Of a stretch of 13,289 nucleotides of DNA, positions 7,151 to 13,289 are shown piece by piece. The notes under the pieces were generated by a model. It did not search any database, was not told where the DNA came from, and saw only the letters and a program-made list of their open reading frames with translations. This stretch comes from JBAUHN01 sp049680295. GTDB taxonomy: Bacteria > Pseudomonadota > Alphaproteobacteria > Rhodobacterales > Rhodobacteraceae. A program made the position numbers and the translations under genes. The stretch is from assembly GCA_049680295.1 (NCBI GenBank), contig JBAUHN010000260.1, positions 1 through 13,289 on the forward strand, read 5' to 3'. Every line of letters starts with the position of its first letter. Within the stretch, counting starts at the first letter, position 1.

Positions 7151-8197
7151 CTATGACGGCATGTGATTGAGATGGAGGCGGCCGTTTCCACCGCCACCGT
7201 TGTATCCTCTGTAAACATAACTGAAGTGAGTTTGATCCGTTGCGGTCGCTGTACCTTCGCCAATTTCCGTGTTGTTTTGCATTATTTTGTAGGCGAAACC
7301 GCCAGTTTGCGGGTTCATGAGCAGTAGCATGGTCAGAAGGCCCTGCGGGCTTTGCGCCTGCATGCCAATAATCCCTGTATTTTGGTCACTGTGCGCGGCT
7401 GAGTAGTTCCAGAGCAACCCATTGTCATCCGCAAGAAAGAAACTCTGCTGTTGGAAAGGTTGCGGCTTTGGTTGAGGTTGTGGTTGAGGTTGTGGTTGAG
7501 GCTGCGGTTGGGGTTGAGGCTGCGGTTGGGGTTGAGGTTGAGGCTGCGGTTGGGGTTCTGGTTGAGGCTGGGGTTCTGGCTGCGGCTTTTGTGGGGGCGT
7601 ATCATCTCCGCCGAAGGCCAAGAATGCGACAACCGCCATTGCACCAAGACCAAGCCACATCATCGGTCCCTGTTTTAGTTTTGCCATCCAATCTGTCGCG
7701 GCTTGCTGGGTTTTCGCAGTATTGCCTGTCTCTTGCGTCGAAGCACGCTGCGAATTCACAGCCTCGGAGAGACCGACCCAGTCATCCTCACCATCCGATG
7801 AGACTGCCTGCGGCGGCTCCGACGTTTGCTTTTGAGCGGCAGACGTCTTGCTAATTGAACGCACCTGAGAGGACGGCAGATCTGACAAGTCCATGCTGTA
7901 GGCAATCGCCATCACAGCGCTGCGCGAGATGTCACCACGGATGCCACGGTTCGCTTCCAGCTTTTCGCAAATCCGATTGATTGCGATGTCCATGCTTTGC
8001 GGATCAGTACTGCTCAGCTCGGCTGGCACTCCGTCTTCAATAGCCGAAATCACGATGTTGATCTCGTTCACCTTATCAAAAAGGTGATCGGCCAGCAGCC
8101 CCTTCAAGCGGCGGGTATTGCGAAATGTGTCATCCCCAAAGCGACGTTGCGCTTCTTTCAAGAGGCTTGCAATTGTATCGTATTGGTTCGTTTCCAT
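7151..8197 (-). CDS. Single-pass membrane protein with cytoplasmic helical domain, long Pro-Gln linker and extracytoplasmic C-terminal domain
   Basis: About 348 residues in four parts. First comes a helical, presumably cytoplasmic domain (1-110: SLLKEAQRRFGDD, RRLKGLLADHL, VNEINIVISAIEDGVP). A polar low-complexity stretch follows (110-175), then one membrane segment (about 178-196, PMMWLGLGAMAVVAFLAFGG). After it comes a linker of alternating Pro and Gln (about 201-248), then a C-terminal domain of about 95 residues rich in Gly, Asn, Gln and aromatics and predicted to be beta-structured. There is no cleavable signal peptide; with Lys-containing WMAKLKQG before the helix the N-terminus should be inside. 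The Pro-Gln rod could span part of the periplasm, as in TonB-like proteins, but no TonB C-terminal motif is seen. The ATG at 8197 is preceded by AGAGGA 9 bases upstream; a TTG directly before it is the alternative. It starts 18 bases after the vWA gene stop, so it is the last firm gene of the kinase/phosphatase operon and a candidate for signal output or input across the membrane. Confidence 0.82.
   Translation of the reverse strand: METNQYDTIASLLKEAQRRFGDDTFRNTRRLKGLLADHLFDKVNEINIVISAIEDGVPAELSSTDPQSMDIAINRICEKLEANRGIRGDISRSAVMAIAYSMDLSDLPSSQVRSISKTSAAQKQTSEPPQAVSSDGEDDWVGLSEAVNSQRASTQETGNTAKTQQAATDWMAKLKQGPMMWLGLGAMAVVAFLAFGGDDTPPQKPQPEPQPQPEPQPQPQPQPQPQPQPQPQPQPQPQPQPQPKPQPFQQQSFFLADDNGLLWNYSAAHSDQNTGIIGMQAQSPQGLLTMLLLMNPQTGGFAYKIMQNNTEIGEGTATATDQTHFSYVYRGYNGGGGNGRLHLNHMPS
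7469..7586 (-). repeat. Imperfect short tandem repeats encoding the Pro-Gln linker
   Basis: On the + strand this reads as GGTTGAGGTTGTGGTTGAGG-like and GGCTGCGGTTGGGG-like units in steps of 6 and multiples of 6. On the - strand each 6-base unit encodes Pro-Gln (some Pro-Glu or Pro-Lys at the ends). Unit length divisible by 3 means expansion or contraction changes linker length without shifting the frame. Confidence 0.85.
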
Positions 8198-8215
8198 CAA
8201 AGCCGTTCCTCTTTG

Positions 8216-8923
8216 TCACCAAACTATGGCGCTGTCATCGTGTTGCAATTGATTGGCCTCCAGCGCCAAACTTTCGGTCCTTTTCGGGGCGTTTGTTGGC
8301 GATGAGGTTGCCTTGACTGGAGCTGTGGTAGCCCATTTGATATACCGCACCAGTTCCGGCGCATTGCGCGCCTGCAAGGGCGCAATGCCCGAATTCTCTC
8401 GATCGACAAAACTTTCAAGGGTTTCGATATCCGCTGTATCGCCAATGGCAATGGCAAGCCGGGTCGCGTGTGCCGCAGCCGGGTTCTCCAGAAACGCGGC
8501 AAAAGCCGAGCCAAAATCATCGGTGGCGAACCCATCCGTTACCAACAAAACGACGGGGGGCAACTGCCGACCCGAGAACCGTTCGCTGTTGAACATGCCG
8601 GCAACCAGCGCCAGCGCCTGACCCATCGCCGTTTCGCCGCCCGCCGAAATGTCTTCCCATTCGATTTCGTCCACTGGCGTTGGTTCCTCAATATGCCAGG
8701 TGGCTTCGTCTGCGAAACGGACCGCACTCAACCGCATGTCTACTTCGGGATTTTCCGAGGCGACCTGACGCAGTTCCGACAACGCCGAGCGGATTGCATA
8801 ATTCAGAGAAGCGATCTTTTCTCCGGCCATTGAACCGGAAGAATCCAAAAGGAGAACCATCTGAAGCTGACGCCGCGCGACATGCGCTTCCGGCAACGGC
8901 ATGCGGTCTGTTTCATCCGACAC
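8216..8923 (-). CDS. TerY-like von Willebrand factor A (vWA) domain protein
   Basis: The 235-residue product is almost entirely a vWA domain, a fold that binds partners through a metal-ion-dependent adhesion site. The site is complete: D27-S-S-G-S31 (VLLLDSSGSM), T98 in GGETAMGQAL, and D130 in LLVTDGFATDD. Short length, absence of signal or membrane segment, and presence of kinase and PP2C genes in the same operon match TerY proteins, the vWA partner of the TerY-P triad. The last 40 residues are polar and may be disordered. The start is GTG at 8923: GGAGGTG lies 8 bases upstream, inside the end of the PrsW-type gene, whose stop is only 2 bases away. A longer frame from 9049 would overlap that gene by about 120 bases and is unlikely. 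Role in binding the kinase or another target is inference. Confidence 0.9.
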   Translation of the reverse strand: MSDETDRMPLPEAHVARRQLQMVLLLDSSGSMAGEKIASLNYAIRSALSELRQVASENPEVDMRLSAVRFADEATWHIEEPTPVDEIEWEDISAGGETAMGQALALVAGMFNSERFSGRQLPPVVLLVTDGFATDDFGSAFAAFLENPAAAHATRLAIAIGDTADIETLESFVDRENSGIAPLQARNAPELVRYIKWATTAPVKATSSPTNAPKRTESLALEANQLQHDDSAIVW

Positions 8924-8925
8924 AG

Positions 8926-10302
8926 TCAAACCACCTCCACCGTTGCGATCGGTCCGGCACCAAAGTCGATCTGAACCCCGGCGGCCAGGCGGATGTTGCG
9001 CCCGGTTTCCAGCTCCATACGTTTTCCATCGCGAAGGATGGCAGTCCATTTGCGCGCGCCGGTGTTTTTCAGCCCAATGACATCGGCACGGGTAGGGTGG
9101 CGCGTCACCTCAGCTGATAGATCAGATGGTTGTTGGCCTTGATCCGCCAGTGGTCCGAAATCCACTGCTTCGCCAGCAAAGGCCCGCACCCGAGCATCGC
9201 CCATCACAAGGAATGCGCCGGGTTGCGGGCCTGCTTGGTTCCCGACCACGGCTGAAGTTGGGGCAGATGTCAGAGGCAACAACTGGGACGTTGGGCGATC
9301 CCCCGGCATGATCACAATCGACCCATAATCATTGCGTGTCGCGCCAACAGTTGTGCTGATCTGGCGCGCCTTCAACAGGCAGGCAACCAGCAAAACTGTC
9401 GTCGCACCGACAGACGCAATTCCAAAAAGTGGCACAAATGACTGACTGTTCCACATCGCATGCAGGCCCGAGACCACAATCCAGGCATATAGCATGTATT
9501 TCCAGGTTGATGGCCGCAGAACCCACAAACCGATAAAGTAACCCAGGATACCAGCCCAGCCCATGTGCCCGACCATCCCCGAAATTGTTCGAGGCAGCAG
9601 GAGCATCAAACCGCTTAACAGGTTTTCAGCGGTGGCCTGTTGCGCAAACTGTTTTGGAAAATACTGGAATCCGGTTTCAACAAAGATGAACATTGCCCCG
9701 CCAACGACGCCCATCAACAAACCATCCAATGGTCCGCGGATCGCGAGAATATCAAACACCCCTGCATTGTTCTGACGAAGGCTTGCGTATTTCACGAACA
9801 AGACTGCGCCCAAAAGCGTCGTTGTGTTCTTCATCAATTCTTCCATCAAGCCGGCGGCAAAAAACATGTAGATGAAATGCGACATGAACGAATTGCCATT
9901 CACCCATTGTGGGTCCAGCCATCCGCGGAAAATGGTAAAATAGGGCGCCCCCAATGGGGTCATCAAAGCCGCATAGACAAAAACAGCGGGCACAATAAAA
10001 TGCCAGAATGGCCGGTCCGTCCGCGCATAGACATAGATAAGGGCGAGAATGGTCAGCAGAATATAGCCAATAGTGACCAGACCAAAGAACAAGAACGTCT
10101 TGAGGTCGCCGCCTGTACTGAAGAATTCGCCAAATGAGTTGTAGAGGACCAGGATCATGACACCCGTGCCCCCGATCACCCACAACAGCGGGCTTTTGAG
10201 AACATTGATCTGTGTCGACCGGAACGGGACCAATTCACTGAATGTCGCTTCTTCGTAATCGCGTGGCGTTGGGGCCTCTCTGCGGGGGTCGGGATTGGAC
10301 AT
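8926..10302 (-). CDS. PrsW-family intramembrane protease homologue with C-terminal FHA-like module
   Basis: PrsW proteins are membrane metalloproteases, known from Bacillus for cutting an anti-sigma factor. This 458-residue protein has a polar N-terminus (1-35), several membrane helices between about 38 and 310, and family signatures: the double glutamate E154-E155 in GLMEELMK, E209 in FIFVETGFQY, H246 in GHMGWAGILGYFIG, and H281 in SGLHAMWN. These fit the expected metal ligands. A polar linker (311-395) follows, then a cytoplasmic module (about 398-449) with HPTRADVIGLKN, W419, DG and GVQIDFG. This module matches the C-terminus of the kinase in this operon, at 19 of 47 positions without gaps. 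It resembles the second half of an FHA domain, but the phosphothreonine-binding half is not obvious. Its ATG overlaps the PP2C stop by one base (TAATG). A substrate, possibly the PQ-linker protein, is inference. Activity is not proven, as some homologues may be scaffolds only. Confidence 0.87.
   Translation of the reverse strand: MSNPDPRREAPTPRDYEEATFSELVPFRSTQINVLKSPLLWVIGGTGVMILVLYNSFGEFFSTGGDLKTFLFFGLVTIGYILLTILALIYVYARTDRPFWHFIVPAVFVYAALMTPLGAPYFTIFRGWLDPQWVNGNSFMSHFIYMFFAAGLMEELMKNTTTLLGAVLFVKYASLRQNNAGVFDILAIRGPLDGLLMGVVGGAMFIFVETGFQYFPKQFAQQATAENLLSGLMLLLPRTISGMVGHMGWAGILGYFIGLWVLRPSTWKYMLYAWIVVSGLHAMWNSQSFVPLFGIASVGATTVLLVACLLKARQISTTVGATRNDYGSIVIMPGDRPTSQLLPLTSAPTSAVVGNQAGPQPGAFLVMGDARVRAFAGEAVDFGPLADQGQQPSDLSAEVTRHPTRADVIGLKNTGARKWTAILRDGKRMELETGRNIRLAAGVQIDFGAGPIATVEVV
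8932..8938 (-). promoter_or_regulatory. Ribosome binding site deciding the GTG start of the vWA gene
   Basis: GGAGGTG on the - strand lies within the last codons of the PrsW-type gene, 8 bases before GTG 8923. It implies coupled translation of the two genes. Confidence 0.75.
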
Positions 10303-11111
10303 TATTCGTCTCCTGTCGCTGTCTGCCTGACGGCAATTACCATGCTGGCATCATCGCCAGATCCGCGGACTGTTAGGTTTTCAAGCCATTCGGGCAAAGC
10401 CTGAATGGTCTGTGCAAAGACATCCGCACCTGAGCCGCAGCGGGCGCGGTATTGCGCGGCAAGGTCCATAAATGCGTCTTCGGAAACGAGGCTCTTTGAA
10501 ACCCCGTCTGTTGCCATCAACACGAAATCAGGAAGCTCTTCATCCCAGTTGCGATGTGCGAACCACGTATCGATGTATTGTTCTGATTTCTCCTGACAGA
10601 GCGAATAGGTCTGCTCTCCCACCAATCCCTCAGCGGCGGGGATCGGACGGGTGATGCGTCCGTCTGCATATCCCAAAAGGATGTCACCATCCCCCAACTG
10701 CACTAGACAAACCTGTTCCCGATCAGCCAGCATCGCCAGTATGGTCGCGCCGTAAGGGTGTACCGGATGCGCGACTTTCTGTTCGAATGGGAACCGCTGA
10801 ATATCTTCAGCGACCTTTTGCCGCCACCCTTCGGCCAGGGTGAGACTAAGGTCAGCCAGATCAATTTCTTCGGAATCATCTGTACCCCACTCTAATGCAG
10901 AAATCGCAGATTGAACCGCCATCTGCGCCCCACGGTCAGATCGGAAATGTGCCGCCGCGCCATGACCATCAGACACCGCACCAACCACAACAGGAGCCCA
11001 AGCCAGATTGCCAGGTTGCACCAAAACAGCATCTTGGTTCGGCATATTGCGCCGGATATGCGCAGGCCCAATCACCGAAGCAGAACCCACAATCCACTGA
11101 TCACCCGACAT
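10302..11111 (-). CDS. PP2C-family protein phosphatase
   Basis: The 269-residue product is a single PP2C catalytic domain that removes phosphate from Ser/Thr residues using two metal ions. The metal-binding and catalytic motifs are all present in order: N25-Q-D27 (RNMPNQDAV), D48-G-H-G51 (VSDGHGAAAHFRSDRG), G121-A-T123 with LGDGDILL at 139-146, LMATDGVSKS (198-207), and G252-D-D-A-S (256). There is no membrane segment, so it acts in the cytoplasm. The start overlaps the kinase's last 11 bases and the stop overlaps the PrsW-type start by one, a strong sign of translational coupling. It most likely reverses phosphorylation by the kinase upstream. Kinase, PP2C and vWA together form the TerY-P triad set. 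Identification is firm; its substrates are not known. Confidence 0.93.
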   Translation of the reverse strand: MSGDQWIVGSASVIGPAHIRRNMPNQDAVLVQPGNLAWAPVVVGAVSDGHGAAAHFRSDRGAQMAVQSAISALEWGTDDSEEIDLADLSLTLAEGWRQKVAEDIQRFPFEQKVAHPVHPYGATILAMLADREQVCLVQLGDGDILLGYADGRITRPIPAAEGLVGEQTYSLCQEKSEQYIDTWFAHRNWDEELPDFVLMATDGVSKSLVSEDAFMDLAAQYRARCGSGADVFAQTIQALPEWLENLTVRGSGDDASMVIAVRQTATGDE

Positions 11112-12492
11112 CTGCCACCTCCGCTTCCGAAGGCTTGAGGCTGCTCAGACCACCCGGGGCATGAACCCTGCCGCGGCGCTGGCCAATCTCGATCTGCAGT
11201 TTGTCCGCCAACAACACCGTCTTGCCGGGTGACACCAATGTCACTGTTCCATCCGCACTTTCAACGCGCCATGGATCTGCTGTGGTATTGCGCAGCCCCA
11301 ATACATCGGGTTTCGTGGGATGCGCTACAACGACAGCAACGCTCTCCCAGCGGTTTGCATTTGGGTTGCCCAGGTCGGTCTGCGCGATAACGCTGTCAAT
11401 TGTCAGCGCGATGCATTTGTTGCCAAACCTGAACGTTGCGGGAACATTGATCTGCTCACTGCAATAGGCGCAGGCGAATTGAGCCCTTTTACCGAATTCA
11501 GGCGCGAACACATGTTCGAACCGACAATCTTGGCAATGGAAGACCGCTCTTTGGCAGGCATCAAATGCTTTCAACCAATCTTTCTCGATCACTCTTTCGT
11601 TGGGGTTGTGCAGGCCCTTTCCAAACGCCCGTTGAAACAAGTCCCTCAGCGTAGCCGGTAATGTGTTCCACCTGCACACCAGCATGTCATGCAAAGGTGA
11701 AACTGGCCCGTTCGCGTCATCGTCAACATCGAAAATGAACAACGGATCCGTGCCGTAAAGTGCCTGTTCAATATCCGGGGTCAAAATCTGGGCGTTCGCC
11801 TCGCGTTTGCCGTCAAGCGGGTGCCATCCGATTAAGACATAGAAAAACAAGACCGCCATCGAGTATAAGTCGGTCCGGCTGTTGGGCGTTGCTTCGCGCC
11901 TGACGACTTCGGGGGCCATGAATTTCCGCGTGCCGTAAACGCTGGCCTCGCCACCATCAACATTTACGTTGTCATTGTCACAGATCATCACCTGACCTGT
12001 TGACGGGTGGATAAAGAAGTTACCGAAATTGATGTCCTGATAGCAAAAGCCATTTGCATGCATGCTCAAAAAGCTGTCCGCAATTTGCCAGCAAACAAAG
12101 AAACGTTTTTCAAGGCTCAGGTCGATCCGATTTGGCGGCGGTGCCAAAAGTTCGCGTATGCTTCGAAATTCGTTTGGACGAAGACCCATTACGTAGCCGT
12201 AGCTCATTGGGTGCTCCGGCTGAAAGACCAACTCCAACGGCCATAAGAACCGATGATCCGGTGCGCCCCGGGCGATTGCGCGCTCCAGTCGGTCTTTGAG
12301 ATTAGCGTCTATTTCGATGTAGTGGTTGTGATACCACTTGATCGCATAAACACCGGTCCCGAAATTAGCTCTGAAAACCGCGCCTTGTCCGCCCTGGCCC
12401 AGCATCTCCCCGACAATTCCACGCCTTTGACCGTTAAGGGATGCAAATTGATCCCCGTGCTTCAGGCTTGGTTTGATGGTGTCGTTGACCAC
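11101..12492 (-). CDS. Ser/Thr protein kinase-like protein with zinc ribbon and C-terminal FHA-like module
   Basis: The 463-residue protein has three parts. The kinase domain (about 20-315) shows a glycine loop G32-Q-G-G-Q-G37, lysine K52 in YAIKWY, a catalytic loop Y151-Q-D153-x4-N158 (HRD replaced by YQD), D172-N-D174 in place of DFG, the APE motif at 194-196 and D208 in RTDLYSMA. Both key aspartates, the lysine and the asparagine are kept, so activity is likely despite the variant motifs. A zinc ribbon follows, with C320-x2-C323 and C341-x2-C344. The C-terminal module (about 386-445, HPTKPDVLGLRN, W408, DG, LQIEIG) is shared with the PrsW-type protein. There is no membrane segment. It starts at GTG 12492 with AGGA 9 bases upstream; an in-frame stop lies a few codons before. 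It is the first gene of the operon and probably the signalling kinase countered by the PP2C phosphatase. Confidence 0.92.
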   Translation of the reverse strand: MVNDTIKPSLKHGDQFASLNGQRRGIVGEMLGQGGQGAVFRANFGTGVYAIKWYHNHYIEIDANLKDRLERAIARGAPDHRFLWPLELVFQPEHPMSYGYVMGLRPNEFRSIRELLAPPPNRIDLSLEKRFFVCWQIADSFLSMHANGFCYQDINFGNFFIHPSTGQVMICDNDNVNVDGGEASVYGTRKFMAPEVVRREATPNSRTDLYSMAVLFFYVLIGWHPLDGKREANAQILTPDIEQALYGTDPLFIFDVDDDANGPVSPLHDMLVCRWNTLPATLRDLFQRAFGKGLHNPNERVIEKDWLKAFDACQRAVFHCQDCRFEHVFAPEFGKRAQFACAYCSEQINVPATFRFGNKCIALTIDSVIAQTDLGNPNANRWESVAVVVAHPTKPDVLGLRNTTADPWRVESADGTVTLVSPGKTVLLADKLQIEIGQRRGRVHAPGGLSSLKPSEAEVADVG

Positions 12493-12529
12493 CCTACCAA
12501 GTCCTAAGTTTCATTTTCAGAAAGCCGCA

Positions 12530-12555
12530 ACTATAGACCTTCGTTTGTTGAACAA
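12530..12555 (-). promoter_or_regulatory. Possible promoter with palindrome upstream of the kinase operon
   Basis: On the - strand a TATAGT box (12535-12530) lies about 38 bases before the GTG start of the kinase gene. A perfect palindrome, TTGTT-G-AACAA (12545-12555), lies just upstream, near the expected -35 zone, and could be an operator. No good -35 hexamer is seen at ideal spacing, so this is only a weak prediction. Confidence 0.25.
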
Positions 12556-13135
12556 GCATGCAATTCGTCTTCATATTAATTCACACGTTACGTTGACGTC
12601 ATTTCAGACAATCAGTCCTTCGGTGTTGGTTTTCAGCTAGTTACACACAAATGAGACAAGCACACTTCGAACCCAATCAAGTTGCTCCGCTCATGATTTC
12701 GAAAGATACTGGCAGCCAAAAAAATTAAGTAAGAACAACACGGGCATATGCCGTCTGACAAACAAAAAACGTGAAATTTTCGATCCGCAAAACAACTCAT
12801 AGTAGTCGGTTTTCGAATATATCGAGTTATTTTAGCGCATTAGACAGAAAATTTTCCAATATTTTTGCAAGCAAGTCATGGATTTTTTCGGATTGAAAAT
12901 TTCAACTTTGCTTTAGTTTTCATCGGATTTGACTTTGGACGAAGGAACCGGCTGCCTTCATTGAGCAATTTCGCGGTCTACTGAAACCAACCCTCTGTCC
13001 AAGACCAAGTGTTGGAAGCGGAAATTCCGGTTGATTATTTCTACAAATGGTAGGATTTGCCGAACACCCCAAGCCTCGGTAATTGCTCTTGGCAAGGTAT
13101 TTCGAATTCCGGGGTTGTCTAGGGGCAGGATATTG

Positions 13136-13175
13136 TTGGCCAATACTCCTAGCAATTGGGCCAATACGCCTGCCA
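13136..13175 (+). repeat. Imperfect 21-base tandem duplication
   Basis: Two adjacent units, TTGGCCAATACTCCTAGCAA and TTGGGCCAATACGCCTGCCAA, differ by a few changes including a one-base insertion. On the - strand they would encode AGVLAQL-LGVLANN in a 72-residue frame that I do not accept as a gene. The cause is unknown. Confidence 0.5.
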
Positions 13176-13289
13176 AAATTTCACTTCATGGGCGTAATTT
13201 CAACAAATCGCTTGTCAGATGATAACTTCGCAGGCCAGTCTTCCACGAGATTTACAGGTCAATATTGAGGCTAGGGCAGTGTCAGAAGA

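Larger units (their letters stand above)
12493..13289. other. AT-rich upstream region, about 800 bases, no gene supported
   Basis: From about 12580 to 12950 the sequence is clearly more AT-rich than the rest, with many A and T runs, and all frames are broken by stops. From about 12950 to the end there are short open frames of 60-72 residues on both strands, none with a convincing ribosome site or recognisable protein. This region should hold the promoter of the kinase operon. The composition suggests either a large regulatory region or acquired DNA flanking the operon. Confidence 0.5.

Noticed and set aside
7012..7263. N-terminal extension of the four-cysteine protein to a 180-residue frame
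   Set aside because: It would overlap the end of the PQ-linker gene by 113 bases and bury a clear signal peptide. The ATG at 7011 has a good ribosome site.
7468..7854. + strand frames with Val/Glu or Leu/Arg repeats opposite the PQ linker
   Set aside because: They are antisense shadows of the 6-base repeats; no ribosome site and no known family.
8924..9049. Longer vWA protein starting at 9049
   Set aside because: The extension lies in another frame of the PrsW-type gene, has no vWA features, and the GTG at 8923 has a strong ribosome site.
9640..10137. 165-residue + strand frame opposite the PrsW-type gene
   Set aside because: The - strand encodes a convincing membrane protein with PrsW signatures; this is its shadow.
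12594..12601. Perfect 8-base palindrome TGACGTCA
   Set aside because: Too short to distinguish from chance, and no second copy was found nearby.
12958..13268. Short frames of 60-72 residues on both strands near the window end
   Set aside because: No ribosome sites or families seen, frames overlap each other on both strands, and part is made of a tandem duplication.

Overview
The window looks like chromosome of a marine alphaproteobacterium, most likely the Roseobacter group (Rhodobacterales). This is an inference from three things: a urocanate hydratase tail followed by a Rieske oxygenase, a cupin of the dimethylsulfoniopropionate (DMSP) lyase family, and moderately GC-rich codon use with tightly packed operons. 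No rRNA, tRNA, CRISPR array, integrase or intact insertion sequence was seen.

Region 1 (1-4013, + strand) is a likely operon. It holds the 3' end of hutU (histidine degradation), a VanA-like Rieske non-haem iron oxygenase, a large TPR protein ending in a Cys-rich tail, and a PhnD/SsuA-type substrate-binding-like protein without a signal peptide. Gaps are short (4, 68 and 12 bases with the preferred starts). Region 2 (4014-5865) has a DMSP-lyase-family cupin on the - strand, facing region 1. It is flanked by two gene-poor stretches carrying an 18-base repeat pair and a 7-base tandem repeat with nearly eight copies. Region 3 (5596-6457, - strand) encodes a small two-helix membrane protein, probably starting at TTG, and a secreted protein of about 155 residues.

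Region 4 (7151-12492, - strand, optionally to 6721) is the most interesting part. It is a tightly packed five-gene operon: a Ser/Thr kinase-like protein with a zinc ribbon, a PP2C phosphatase, a PrsW-type membrane protease homologue, a TerY-like von Willebrand A protein, and a single-pass membrane protein with a long Pro-Gln linker. Kinase, phosphatase and vWA protein together form the core of the TerY-P (TerY-phosphorylation) triad, a set linked to tellurite/stress and predicted phage-defence systems. The kinase and the PrsW protein end in the same module of about 50 residues (19 of 47 positions identical without gaps), which resembles the C-terminal half of an FHA domain. This ties the protease homologue to the signalling trio. 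The PQ-linker protein could carry the signal across the inner membrane. A small secreted four-cysteine protein (6721-7011) follows and may belong to the same unit.

Region 5 (12493-13289) is AT-rich and appears non-coding. It should contain the promoter of the kinase operon. It also holds an imperfect 21-base tandem duplication, but no gene I can defend.
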